Counted from the first letter of the stretch, positions 1 to 11,030 are shown. The stretch is DNA of 64,000 nt from Voacanga thouarsii (GCA_026120185.1 JANUWF010001726.1:392501-456500); one strand, 5' to 3'. Notes: generated from the sequence alone by a model not told the origin. Numbers and translations are program-made.

Positions 1-1343
1 CAGGGTTTCTTTAGAAGTGCTAAAGGTCTACGACAAGGGGATCCAATCTCTCATTTACGGTTTATCATTTACTTGGAATATTTCTCACGAGTTGTTAAAG
101 TTCACACACTTGGGACTCCATTCAGATACCATCCCAAGTGTGAGGCACTAAGAATTACTCACATTGCTTTTGCTGATGACCTAATGTTGTTTGCTAAAGG
201 ATATTGTTCTTTTGTTCGTACTCTACTTGACTGTCTGGAAGTATTTAAGAGGTGCTCGGGGTTTGAAATTAACAAGGATAAGTCAAATATTTATCTTGCT
301 GGGATCCAGAGATCTACACAGAAGCGTATCCTGGATGTCACGGGCATTCCTATTAGGAAACTTCCTTTTCGCTACCTTGGCTTACCAATCAATAATGGTA
401 AAATTAGACTAACCTTCTACAAACCATTGCTTGATAGGATTGGCTCTTATATTGGGAGATGGTCTGCGCGGGCTCTTTCCTATGCAGGACGACTCCAATT
501 GATCCAGTCTGTTCTTCAAGGCGTTGAGTGTTTCTGGTTGTCCATTCTTCCTACTCCATCAGCTGTGATTTACCAGCTAGATAGGATGGTTAGGGATTTT
601 CTGTGGAACTCAAAAAATACATTGGTTGCCTAGAAAGATATTTGTCTGCCCCAGACTGAAGGTGGACTTGGTTTGCGAAATTTACAAGCTTGGAATGGGG
701 CTCTATTGTCTAGAATCATTTGGGACGTACAAGCAGAGAAACAGTCCTTGTGGGTCAAGTGGTTGGACCACTACTACATGAAGGGCAGATCAGTTTGGGA
801 GGTTGACCACCATCAGAGTCATTCCCCTCTGCTTCATAGTATCCTCTCAATCAGAGATGTAATTATGGACAGGGAACAAGATAGTCATAGTGCGGCTACC
901 CTTCTTCACACCTGGGCTATAGGGGAAGATTGAAGACCAAATATGTACTTGTGTGTCGGCTTGAAGATATGTTATATCCACTGTGTAAGTCACAACTGGA
1001 AACGATTAACCACTTATTTTTTAGGTGCACAATTTCTACTATGATTTGGAGGGAAATTAGAAGGTGGCTAGGATTACCCCAAGCAATGAATACGGCTAGT
1101 GCGTGCCTTAAGTGGTACAAGCATGCCAACCATGGGTCCTCGTGGTTAGCAAAGGCAAAGGCTACTGCTATGGCAGCCACTTTCTACTTTATCTGGAAGG
1201 CTCGTAACAAGGCTGTTTTTGAGGGGGAAGTGTGCCAACCGTTGGATATTGTCAAGAGGGTAAAAACACATGTGTACACTATTATTTTTACTTTGTACCC
1301 TAATGTTTTGACTAATTTTGAGAATTGTAGTCATATACGCTAG
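1..1343 (+). pseudogene. LINE ORF2 C-terminal part (RT palm/thumb and zf-RVT), broken
   Basis: The ORF2 protein of L1 elements is an endonuclease plus reverse transcriptase that performs target-primed reverse transcription. Visible here are the RT motif QGDPIS (nt ~37-54), the catalytic FADDLMLFAKG motif (about nt 169-201) and the C-terminal zinc-binding region (nt ~969-1029). Breaks: an in-frame TAG at 631-633 where related copies have Trp, an internal deletion at about 925-935 that ends the frame with TGA at 931-933, and loss of the first zinc-finger Cys (Tyr in its place, ...YPLCKSQLETINHLFFRC). The frame ends with TAG at 1341-1343. It cannot encode a working enzyme. Confidence 0.92.
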
Positions 1344-1438
1344 CAATTAGTCTTTTTGACTATGGACTAGTGAGCAACCATGTAAATATTTTTTGATCAA
1401 TATTAATCATTTTACATTTTGATAAAAAAAAAAAAAAG
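1..1438 (+). mobile_element. L1-type LINE, 3' portion (copy L0), cut by window start
   Basis: This is the 3' third of a plant L1-clade non-LTR retrotransposon. The sequence enters the window inside the reverse transcriptase domain and runs through the zf-RVT region to a 3' UTR and a poly(A) tail at about 1424-1437. The 3' UTR has the same ending as three other copies in this window (CATGTAAAT ... ATTTTACAT, then A-run). Compared with the copy at 56787-62682, about 140 bp is missing near 925. The 5' end lies outside the window, so its TSD cannot be checked. Confidence 0.93.
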
Positions 1439-1643
1439 AATTTTTCGTTAACAATAATAATATGTGACAGAAGTTGACATTGAAGTTCTTTTCTAATACA
1501 TGAAAAATAACGTGTTGTTTCATAGTTTGGACAAATATCAAAGGTATTTTTGTAATTATCCCTTATTCTGGAAGTATTATGTAATTATTTATACCTCTTG
1601 CTAAGTAACTAATAGGAATTCAACTTAGAGTCCATCACATGGG

Positions 1644-1646
<3 letters not shown>

Positions 1647-1693
<47 letters not shown>
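1647..1693. repeat. (TA)n microsatellite
   Basis: About 23 uninterrupted TA units within tandem unit 1. The matching run in unit 2 is at 3217-3252. Confidence 0.97.
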
Positions 1694-1699
<6 letters not shown>

Positions 1700-1978
1700 T
1701 TTTGAATACAACTTTAATATATTTTTGTCAAAATTTGGTAAAACATATACGATGAACATGCGATACTTGATTAATTTGTCTTTTAAGAAAAAGAGTATCA
1801 TAACCTTAAACATTTAAAATTTTCCGTTAACAACAATAATACGTGACAGAAGTTGACATTGAAGTTCTTTTCTAATACATGCAAAAGAAAGGTTTGTTTC
1901 GTAGTTTGGACAAACATCAAAGGTATTTTTGTAATTATCTCCTATTCTAGATGTGTTATGTAATTATTTATACCTCTT

Positions 1979-3152
1979 TTTTTTTTATGGAAATGTAAAT
2001 ATATTAATATTTATCAAAAAGAATATACATGGATTATTAGTTTATAGTCAAGGAGACTACAAGCTAGTGGTTCTCAATACAGTCCGAAAAGGTAGGCACA
2101 ACATTAGGGTACAAAGTAAAAATAACAGTGTACACATGTGTTTTAATCTTTTTTATAATCTCCAATGGTTGGCATACCACATTCTCAAAAATGGCCTTAT
2201 TTTGAGCATACCAGATGTAGTAGAAAGTGGCTGCCAAAGCAGTAGACTTAGCCTTAGTAAACCACGAAGTACCACGGTTGGTGCACCAAAACCACCTAAG
2301 ACAGGCCTTGGCCGAATCCAAATTATTCGGTAAACCAAGCCACCTTTTAACTTCTGTCAAAATAGTAGATGAAATTGTGCATTTGAAAAATAGATGATTA
2401 GACGTCTCCAGGTGTACCATACACAAAGGACAGGACAAGTCATCAAGCTTGAACACAAGTGTACCCTTGGTCTTAAGCCTAGCCTAACCTTAGCACACAA
2501 CCAAAGAATGAAAGAGTGTTTGGGCGTCAGTCCCTGTTTCCATATGGTAGTGGCCCAATACACCGTCTGTGCAGTTAATCTCAAATAGTCATAAGCATGG
2601 CAGGTGAAAGAATTAGTGCACATGGCCCAAGAATGAAGTAGATCAGCCGCACAGTTAATATCCCGTTCATGCTCCAGTATCATATCTCTAATTGCTAGCA
2701 GTCTATGAAATAAGGTTGAATGATCCCTGTGAAGGTCGATCTCCCAAACAGATCTGCCTTTCAAATAATAGTGTGTCACCCATTTGACCCACAAAGAATG
2801 TTTTTCCGATTGGTTGTCCCAAATGATTCTAGACAGTAGCACTCCATTCCAAGTGTGCAAGTCCTGCAAACCAAGACCACCCTCATTTTTCGGGAGACAA
2901 ATATTCTTCCAGGCAATCAGGGAGTTCTTTGAGTCCCACAAAAAATCCCTAGCCATCCTATCCAACTGACAAATGATAGTCGTTAGCGTATGGAGGATAG
3001 ATAACCAGAAACACTCAACTCCTTGGAGAACAGATTGGATCAGTTGGAGGCGCCCAGCATAAGAGAGAGAACGAGCACACCATCAGCCAATGTATGAACC
3101 AATGCGGTCAAGCAATGGTTTGTAGAAAGTAAGCAGAATTTTACCATTCATG
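1979..3152 (-). mobile_element. 5'-truncated LINE inserted in minus orientation
   Basis: A truncated copy of the same LINE family. Its poly(A) tail is the T-run at 1979-1986, and its 5' truncation point is at 3152 in the late RT domain. It is bounded by a perfect 13-bp TSD, ATTTATACCTCTT, at 1966-1978 and 3153-3165, which proves target-primed insertion into the tandem repeat. Its 3' UTR matches the other copies. Confidence 0.96.
2064..3152 (-). pseudogene. LINE ORF2 C-terminal fragment in the truncated copy
   Basis: Reading down from 3152 the frame encodes the late RT/thumb region and the linker, including QLDRMARDFLWDSKNS and NEGGLGLQDLHTW. A stop interrupts the early part where related copies have Arg-Trp. 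After about 2490 a 5-nt duplication (TAGGC repeated at ~2471-2490) shifts the frame, so the zf-RVT segment (LDDLSCPLCMVHLETSNHLF) is read in the 2064-2456 frame. It is a dead-on-arrival fragment. Confidence 0.92.
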
Positions 3153-3213
3153 ATTTATACCTCTTGCTAAGTAACTATTATAAATTCGACTTAGAGTCCA
3201 TGACATGAAGTGC

Positions 3214-3216
<3 letters not shown>

Positions 3217-3252
<36 letters not shown>
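3217..3252. repeat. (AT)n microsatellite
   Basis: About 18 AT units in the same position of tandem unit 2 as the run at 1647-1693. The length differs between the two units. Confidence 0.96.
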
Positions 3253-3255
<3 letters not shown>

Positions 3256-3345
3256 GAATTTTAAATACAACTTTAATATATTTCTATCTAAATATGGTAA
3301 AACTTATGTGATGAACATTTGATACTTGATTATTCCTATTTTGAT

Positions 3346-3804
3346 TGAAAACACAGTAATATTTGCCATAAACAAAACCCAAGTATGAACTAAACTCAAA
3401 TTTTTACATTCAATTTTTTTTTTAAGTTTTAACTAAACTCAATTTTGATGGTGAAGTTGAACTTTGATTTTTTTTTTTTTTTAAGAAAGAGATAATGGGA
3501 GAGGGAGAATACAATAGTCTCGATAATCATAGAAAAAAAAATGTACAAATAAACTGAAAATAATGAGTTGGACAAAATGAAAAAGAAATATTCAAAATTT
3601 TTAGGAGTATTGAAGATAATTTACGTTATGATTTCTTGACTAAATATGGGGCCAAGCACTCAAACATAAAGGATAAAGCATCCACAAACATATGTTTCAA
3701 TCAATCAAGTAGGAGAAAGGAAGAACGTTTGTAACTTTCTTTCTATCTCTGTTATTTATTCTTTTTTGCGGGACTGGGGGTTAGTATTCCCTTTATTCAG
3801 GTAT
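3346..3804. other. Non-coding AT-rich DNA
   Basis: No gene or recognisable element is seen. The stretch has several A- and T-runs (for example ~3470-3483). It lies directly 3' of the terpene synthase relic on the minus strand, so part of it could be old 3' UTR or flank of that gene. Confidence 0.6.
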
Positions 3805-4089
3805 TCACAATCTGATCGGTTGAACAAGGACCGAAGTGATGAATTCTTTAGCTTTGGTTAAGGAATTTGCATAGTTATCTCCCTCTCTATATAACAGATT
3901 TATAACCCTAGCCAGATTGAGGACTCGCTCTAGAATGACCATTAATGCTATAGTTTGATTTAAGCATCCTTTGTTCATATCATTCCATGCATTTGTCAAC
4001 TGTTTCTGAAATTCATGAAACGCCTCTTGCTTTGAGGCACCATGATCTCTCATGTAGCATTCTATAGTTGAGGCCAAATCTCGTTTTTC
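3805..4089 (-). pseudogene. Terpene synthase, C-terminal (last) exon relic
   Basis: The minus-strand reading ends in a TGA and matches the C-terminal alpha-helical part of plant terpene synthases, enzymes that cyclise prenyl diphosphates. The family hallmarks are visible: ECYMRDHGASKQEAFHEF, then NAWNDMNKGCL, then RVLNLARVINLLYREGDNY, ending FITSVLVQPIRL. In known genes this segment is the last exon, downstream of the DDxxD and NSE/DTE metal-binding motifs, which lie in earlier exons. No earlier exon is found at 4090-5148 before the LINE, and that space is filled with repeat sequence. An AG that could be a splice acceptor lies at about 4090-4091, but the junction is uncertain. The exon itself is open. 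A whole gene would need exons that are absent, so I call it a fragment. Subfamily cannot be settled. Confidence 0.85.
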
Positions 4090-4261
4090 CTGCTTACATA
4101 GAACTGTAAATTATTCCAACTTCCCATAGAGATGATGCTAATTTTAAATCAAGGAGTTCAAGAAGTTTGATACTTTGTGGTCAGCCATTCGTGGCCAGCC
4201 ATGTTGTCTATTAACCTACATATTACTACACAGCTCGAATCAATGGTTCATTTGTCATAGT

Positions 4262-4690
4262 ACAAAAAAAAAAAAAAAACTTCCGTGATAAAAAAATTTA
4301 TTAGCTGAAGGCCAAAAATTTTCAACTAAAACCCTTCCACGCGTGCCATTTTCTCGTGGAAACCCATCACCAAAGCTACTTGGTGACAAATTAAAAAATT
4401 TTGTCGCCAAAGAGTGCCTTTAGCTATGAAAATTTTTCCTAGCTAAAGCCTAGACTTTTTTGCTAGAAAAAATTTCCTTGCTAAAGTAAAAATATTTTGT
4501 CGCCAAATATTCTAGTTTTGTCATGATGATCTTTAGTGACAAAAAATTTCGTCGCTAAAATTTCGTCACAAAAAATATAATTTTATTTAAAAAATTAAAT
4601 AAAATATATTACCTTTTGTGACAAAAAAAACTTTGTTGCTAATACAAAACAATTTTCTCGCCAAAAGGGTCAATGGTGACAAAAAAAATT
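4262..4690. repeat. Transposon-like region with TTTGTCGCCAAA/TTTCGTCGCTAAA motifs
   Basis: Many short direct and inverted copies of motifs such as TTTTGTCGCCAAA, TTTCGTCGCTAAA and GTGACAAAAAA occur here, just after TAGTACAAAAAAAA. This resembles the subterminal repeat region of plant CACTA-type DNA transposons. No transposase and no clear second end are seen, so it is a relic at best. It lies in the presumed intron or flank of the terpene synthase fragment. Confidence 0.45.
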
Positions 4691-4737
4691 CCTCAGAATT
4701 GTAGCCCTCCAAATAATTGAAGGAATCTTAGTGAAAG

Positions 4738-4802
4738 CGAGACTTGAACCCAAAGACCTCTACAAAATGGAGGATGTGACTTAGTCACTAAGCCAAGTGA
4801 TT
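4738..4802 (-). repeat. tRNA-like (SINE-like) sequence with A and B boxes
   Basis: On the minus strand an A-box-like TGGCTTAGTGAC (4795-4784) is followed 45 nt later by a B-box-like GGTTCAAGTCTC (4750-4739). This is the spacing of the Pol III internal promoter of tRNA genes. No complete cloverleaf is evident, so it is more likely a tRNA-derived SINE head or a chance match than a tRNA gene. Confidence 0.4.
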
Positions 4803-4817
4803 TGTTTGGTTCAATTC

Positions 4818-4819
<2 letters not shown>

Positions 4820-4905
<86 letters not shown>
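4820..4905. repeat. (ATT)n microsatellite
   Basis: About 28 uninterrupted ATT units. The flanking 4906-5148 is AT-rich with no gene seen. Confidence 0.97.
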
Positions 4906-5980
4906 TAAACTATTCTAAATACTCATTGTATTTTTTTTAAATATAGGTCTTATAACAAAATATAATAATAATATTAAATTTCATATGAAACTATATTAAT
5001 CAATATAATAAATTATTTTGTATATTTAAATAACTTTAAAAGTTTAGATACTGTTAATTATATCATTTTTTATTAAATTATTTATACATATATATACATA
5101 TTGATATATATTAAATGAAGTTGTTGTTATACATATAGTCATATATTCAGATATTTACATAACTTCGGAGTTTTGATGGGATCTGGTGCATTAGTGCTGG
5201 TATGGCTCTCAACTCCTGTGAGTTCACTTCTCTTCCCTGGTTTCCATGGCTGATATTCAAGCTGTCAAGCATGTAAACGGATTCCATGTTAGTTAGTTTC
5301 TTTTTGTTTATGTGTTTTTTATTGTTATTGGTGTGACTATTGTATGTTCTCATTGTCCTTCTCGGATGTGATTGCTGGACTATCTGTTAGATAAGTGATA
5401 TTTGTGTTCTTGATTATGATGGTGCATATGTAATATCCGTCTAGTTTATTCATTGTTGAGTTGGTTAGCTGGTTTCCTTCATCTTCCACCTGTTATCTCT
5501 TCTCGGTCTTCTGTCTACATATCTGCTAGTACCTTATTGTTGATATCCCAGCGTGTGATGGAATTATATGTCTCTCCTAGATGATTGCTGACTGTGTGTA
5601 GTGGGTTGTGGTGCTCCTTCTTCCCGTCTTGGTTAATCCTTTGTCACCGGTCTAGCTTGTTCCCCTTACACCTGATAGACCTCTTTATATCAGCTTTTGA
5701 TCGCCATATACCTCATTTACACAGCTAAAACCTATTTGTCAACCCATTCCTTCTGGTTTTCTGAGGTGATATCCCTTCTCTGGTTCCTAGCTGATTTCGA
5801 AACTACCTAACCCGCCCTTCCACAGACCAATTACTCTTTCTGTCTACCCTCTTTTCTATGTCTGTCAGTGTGCTGGTATACCAAATCCGGGGAAGTATTA
5901 TTCTATTTCTTGGAATCAGATCTCTTTCACCACCCCATTTAGCTCTATTTGGTCCTTTCTTGTTCTGAGGGTTGGACCTC

Positions 5981-7592
5981 ATGGTCCAGACTAGAAGTCA
6001 GAAATTAGGTATACTAGAGGGGGCCGCTTCTACTGCAAAATCCTTGGTTGTCTCCCCTGATAAGAACATTGATTTACCCATTGAAAACACCCCAATTCCA
6101 CCCTCTCCTCGGCCATCTATGCAATCTATCTCTATTGACATTCAAATTGCCCCTCAATTACCCGCACAGGCTTGTCTAGTGTCCCCCTAGTGGGGAACCA
6201 GTCTCAATCTGACCCAGCTGTGCCTTCTGCACCTACCGACCCCTTAGTGGGGAACAATCTTCTGTCTCCCCCCATATCATTGCAGACCACTCAACCTCCT
6301 CGTTCCTGGGCCAATATTGTGAGAGGTAATCGTGAACAGCAGAATGGAATGTGTCTCAAGCATATCCCTTGCTCGAGTAATGTCATTGATTTGGATGAAA
6401 GGGACTTCGTGGAAGTTATGGGCAAGCTGGGATTCTACCTTGTTGGGATGTTTGCTGGTAGGTTCCCAGGCATCAAAGCAATAATGGACCTCACGAAACA
6501 ATGGGGAGTTCAATCCAAAGTGCACTCCCACACTACTGGATGGCTTATATTTTGATTCCAAACTGATGATGATAGACAGCAGGTTCTCCGAGGGGGGGGG
6601 GGAGGGCTTATGAAATATTTGGGTGATCTTTGATGCTTAAAATAATGCCATATGACTTTGATTTTTCTCTGGCTGAAGTGAGCATCATGCCTATATGGAT
6701 CAAATTTCCTGCCTTGCCTCTCGGTTGCTGGAACATGAATGCCTTAAGTAAAATTGCATCAGCTGTGGGTATACCGATTATGATAGATATGCTTACTGCA
6801 ACTTTTGATCTCCTATCCTATGCTAGAGTTCTTGTCAAATTCGATGTGTCCAAGCCTCTAGTAAAGACGATACCAATCAGAATACCTTCAGGTAAGATCA
6901 AACACCAGGCAGTGAAATTTGACCTTGAGCCTTTATACTGTTCATGCTGCTGCAAATTTGGCCATATTACTGAGGCATGTATGGGGGAAAACATGAAAAG
7001 AAAGGAATAGCAGGTGACTAATAGAAATGAGGGGAATAGAAAGGGGCGAAAAGGTAGGACAAGGTCTCCAACTAGGCCAATGTCTGCCCCGATGCGACAA
7101 AACATAAATATGATATCAACATCCCAGGTTGGGTCTGGTGAGATAGGTGGTGTAAGCAAAGACAAGGGGAAACAGCCGGCTCTCAATTTGAACCAGAATA
7201 TTTTAAGTAGTGTGCATACCAAATTGCCATTGCCGGTGAGTAATGAACAATCTAAGGACAACTCTAGCACCAATTATATCCAAGATCATAGTGGAAATGC
7301 TGCAGTTGAAGTCCCCTCCTCATCTAATGGACAGGGAGACCAACTTACTCACACAAGAGGCCAATCAAGGGTTAGGCGAAGGGGACGGTTGCATTGGCAG
7401 AAAAAATTAAATGCACAAGATGGACTTAGACAATCATTCTCCCCTTCCCGGTTAGTATGCTGTGATAAGGAGGTTCCAGTGACCATGGGGACTACTCAGG
7501 CAACAAACTTTATTTCTTCGGTATGGAAAAAATATGCCCAGTGGAGTGTCGACTTAATTAGTGCCCAAAGGGCACTAGTTAGTCCACAATGA
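5981..7592 (+). pseudogene. LINE ORF1 protein (DUF4283 plus CCHC zinc knuckle), broken
   Basis: ORF1 of plant L1 elements encodes an RNA-binding chaperone that packages element RNA. The start is taken as ATG 5981 (MVQTRSQK), downstream of an open TTG codon. A Pro/Ser-rich N-terminus is followed by a DUF4283-like domain (KLGFYLVGMFAGRFPG at about 6427-6474), then IPIMIDMLTATFD, and a CCHC knuckle CSCCCKFGHITEAC (about 6940-6981). The C-terminus is basic (KGRKGRTRSPTRP). Breaks: a frame change near 6180, a stop at 6553-6555 (TGA), a run of 11 G at 6592-6602 that shifts frame, and a stop at 7008-7010. It ends at TGA 7590-7592, overlapping the ORF2 ATG. Confidence 0.9.
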
Positions 7593-10500
7593 GAGTAGCG
7601 TGTTGGAATATTCGAGGGTTTAACATGACCCTCAAACAACACGGGGTTCAAAATTTTATTTCTAATCATCGTGTGGACGTTATTGGATTATTGGAAACAA
7701 AGTTGAATGATGTTGGGGTGGATAATATTCTACACCAAAAATTCTCTAATTGGTCGGCTTTTCATAACTTGAATGAATCTGAAGGAGGCAGAGTGGTTAT
7801 CCTATGGAATGATGCTAGGGTGGATGTTCATTTACTTCACTGCACAACTCAAGTGATCACTATGAGTATCAGATGTAAGATTTTCCATACTACCTATTCC
7901 TTCACCTTTATCTATGCTTACAATTCGGTTATGGCTAGAAGAAGTTTATGGGAGGATATTCAGCCCTTATCTTCATCAATTTTGGATCTGTGGATTCTTA
8001 TGGGTGATTTCAATACCTATTTACATATCGAGGAAAAACTTGGTGGTTCTGTGCCTTCCTCGTATGAAATTAGGGACTTTGCGTCTCTATGTGCGGACAT
8101 TGGGCTAGAGGACCTTCCTTATGTCAGATCAAGGTATACTTGGACAAATTCTAGAGTGTTGTCCAAACTTGATAGGGTTATGGGTAATGATGCATGGTTT
8201 CAATGCCCTACACAGGCTTCTGTTGAGTTTTTCCCTATTAGGAGCATTTCTGATCATAATCCTGTTATTTGGTTTGTGGTTGACAACAATGTAAGAAATG
8301 TACGTCCATTCAGGTTTCTTAATATTTGGGCTGAACATGATTCTTTCCATAATATTGTTCAAGGGGTTTGGGATCAAGCTTTCTTGGGTTTCCACCGGTT
8401 CACTTTTTGTCATCGCTTGAAGATGCTTAAGGGTTACTTGCGGAAACTAAACAAACAGAACTTCTCTCACCTTTCTGAAAGGGTCGAACGGGCGAACTAG
8501 GCTCTACTAAAGGCACAACAGCTATTACTTGGCAACCCGGCGGATCAAATTCTTATTGCACAATTCAAGGACTACAAAAGGTCATCTTGGCAGTTGGCGG
8601 AGGCAGAAATGAAGCTCTACCAGCAACTTGCTAAAGGAAGGTATGTACCTCTCTCTGACAAGAATACTCGTTACTTTTACAACATTGTCAAATGTAATAA
8701 AAAGAGGAACATCATCTCTTCTATCACTATGGAGAATGGTAGATTGACCAATACCCCAATGGCTCTTGCGGACGAATTTGTTAAATATTATAAGAAGCTT
8801 CTGGGGACTAAGGTTGAATGCAGGGAAATTAATGTGGACTTTGTCAGGGCTGGTCCCTCATAATATGATGATGGACTTGGTTAGGGATGTAACTACCCAA
8901 GATATTAGATTAGCTCTATGGGATATTGGGGATTCCAAAGCTCCTGGGCCTGATGGTTACTCGGCATTATTTTTCAAGAAGGCTTGGAGTACGGTTGGGT
9001 AGAGTCTGTGTGATGCAGTTATGGAATTCTTTAGTTCGGGGAAAATTCTTAAACAGATTAATCACTCTATTATTACCCTGGTGCCGAAGAATGCTCATGC
9101 TGATAGGGTGGGTGACTACCGACCAATATCTTGCTATATTATGGTCTATAAGATCATCTCTAAAATTCTGTCGGACAGACTAAAATTGGTGGTCCCTTAT
9201 CTGGTGGACAGGGCACAATCCACATTCATCAATGACAAACTCATGACTATAATATCTTACTAGTTCAGGAACTGCTGCGTATGTATAGCCGCAAAAGAGT
9301 TTCTCCGCGATGTACATTGAAGGTGGACCTCAGGAAAGCCTATGACTCTGTCAGTTGGGATTTCTTATTGGACTTACTTACTAAGCTTGGATTCCCTCAT
9401 CTTTTTGTGAGATGGATTAAGCAATGTGTGACCACTACCTCCTTCTCTGTTGCTATCAATGGAAATATGCATGGCTACTTTACTAGAGCTAAAGACCTGC
9501 GGCAAGAAGATCCTCTTTCTCCACTGCTGTTTGTTATCTATTTAGAATATTTCTCAAGGGTTGTCAAAGTTCATACACTTGGGACATCATTCATGTACCA
9601 CCCCAAGCGTAAGGACTTAAGGGTTACCCACCTTGCCTTTGTGGATGACCTCATGTTGTTTGCTAGGGGTGACTGTTCTTCTATCCGCCTTCTCCTTGAC
9701 TGCCTAGAAGAATTCAAAAGATGTTCAGGTCTTGAAATCAATAAGGATAAATCCAGTATTTATCTAGCGGGGATTGATCCGAATAATCAAGAAACAATTA
9801 TGGCAGATACGGGCATTCCTACTGGGGAACTTCCATTTCGCTACCTTGGCCTACCGATCATGAATGGTAAAATTAGACTAACTTTCTTCAAACCATTGCT
9901 TAATCGTATTGGTTCTTTCATTGGGAGATGGTCTGCTCGCTCACTCTCCTATGCTGGGCGTCTACAGCTGATTCAATATGTGCTCCAAGGGGTCGAATGT
10001 TTTTAGCTATCAATTCTTCCTACTCTATCTATTATTATTTGTCAGTTGGAAAGGATGGCTCGGGACTTCCTGTAGGACTCTAAAAACCATTCGGTTGCCT
10101 GGAACAATGTTTGCCTTCCAAAGACTGAGGGTGGTTTTGGGTTGAGGAACTTAAAAATTTGGAATGGCACTCTTATGTCTAGAATCATTTGGGACATACA
10201 GGCGGAGAAGTAATCTTTGTGGGTCAAATGGGTGGACCACTACTACATGAAAGGCAGCTCTATTTGGGAAATTGAGGATCATAAGGAACATTCCCCCATG
10301 TTTCGTAAACTGTTGGCAATAAGAGACATAATCGTTGAGCGTGAAGATCAGTCTCACTATGCAGCTGGTCTTCTCTATTCCTGTGGCAATTGTAATACTT
10401 CTTTCATATCTCTTGCTTATAACTATCTGAGATCAACTACACGGTCTGTGTATTGAGCCAATACTATATGGAAGCAGGGTTTAACGCCCAAACACTCATT

Positions 10501-10933
10501 TATTCTTTGGTTATGTGCGAAGGGTAGGCTTAAGACCAAAGATGCACTTGTGTTCAGACTTGATGACTTGACATGTCCTTTGTGTAAGTCTCACTCAGAA
10601 ACGATGAATCATTTGTTCTTCAAATCCGCTACTATTTGGACAGATGTGAAAACTTGGTTAAGTCTTCCACATTTTTTGAATTCAGCAAAAGCATGTCTCA
10701 GGTGGTATAAGCATGGCAACCGGGGTACCTCTTGGTTTTCTAAGGCCAAGTCTACTGCTCTGGCGGCCACATTTTACTACATCTGGACTGCCCATAACAA
10801 GGCAATTTTTTAGGGTGTAGCCTACCATCCGTGGGATATAGTGAAGAAGATTAAAACATATGTGTATACTGTAATTTTTGCGTTGTACCCTGATGTTAGG
10901 ACTAGTTTTGAGGCATGTATTGAGAACCTTTAG
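7589..10933 (+). pseudogene. LINE ORF2 (endonuclease, reverse transcriptase, zf-RVT), broken
   Basis: The start ATG 7589 overlaps the ORF1 stop as ATGA. The opening MRVACWNIRGFN is the N-terminus of the APE-type endonuclease. Its catalytic motifs are visible (LETKLND, GDFNTYLH, SDHNPVIW). The RT part shows KAPGPDGYSALFF, DLRKAYDSVSWDF and then decayed catalytic motifs: QEDP where the copy at 59231 has QGDP, and FVDDLMLF where it has FADDLMLF. Breaks seen: TAG at 8498, a ~7-bp deletion near 8860 with frameshift, TAG at 9001, a 1-nt deletion near 9250, TAG at about 10003 and 10072, TAA near 10209, TGA near 10454, TAG near 10811. The zinc-binding segment is also damaged (FFKSA). Clearly non-functional. 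Confidence 0.93.
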
Positions 10934-10966
10934 TTTGTAGTCTCCTCGACTGTAAACTAGTCATCC

Positions 10967-11004
10967 ATGTAAATTCTTATTTATTAATATTAAACCATTT
11001 ACAT
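10967..11004 (+). other. LINE 3'-terminal hairpin
   Basis: ATGTAAAT at 10967-10974 is complementary to ATTTACAT at 10997-11004, with a 22-nt AT-rich loop, just before the poly(A) tail. Equivalent pairs occur at the 3' ends of the other three LINE copies (about 1379-1418, 1990-2035 on the minus strand, 62633-62660). Confidence 0.7.
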
Positions 11005-11030
11005 TTGCATAAAAAAAAGATATTTACATA

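Larger units (their letters stand above)
1440..3345. repeat. ~375 bp tandem duplication, second unit split by a LINE
   Basis: Unit 1 is about 1440-1816. Unit 2 is about 1817-1978 continued at 3166-3345. The units share GTGACAGAAGTTGACATTG near the start, TATTTATACCTCTTGCTAAG in the middle (interrupted in unit 2), a TA run and a closing GATACTTGATTA. The LINE insertion at 1979-3152 splits unit 2, so the duplication is older than that insertion. No coding potential is seen. Confidence 0.88.
5162..11017 (+). mobile_element. Full-length L1-type LINE (copy L1)
   Basis: A complete element of about 5.86 kb: 5' UTR (5162-5980), ORF1, ORF2, 3' UTR and short poly(A) (11011-11018). A 13-bp perfect TSD, AGATATTTACATA, flanks it at 5149-5161 and 11018-11030 (the first A of the second copy may belong to the tail). 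The 5' UTR shares GTGAGTTCACTTC and CCATGGCTGAT with copy L2. Both ORFs carry many nonsense changes and several frameshifts, so this is an old, inactive copy. Confidence 0.95.

Noticed and set aside
4741..4800. A functional tRNA gene
   Set aside because: A and B boxes are present, but no complete acceptor stem or anticodon arm could be paired.
6277..7273. Minus-strand ORFs of 94 and 151 codons opposite LINE ORF1
   Set aside because: They are shadows of the DUF4283/CCHC coding strand.
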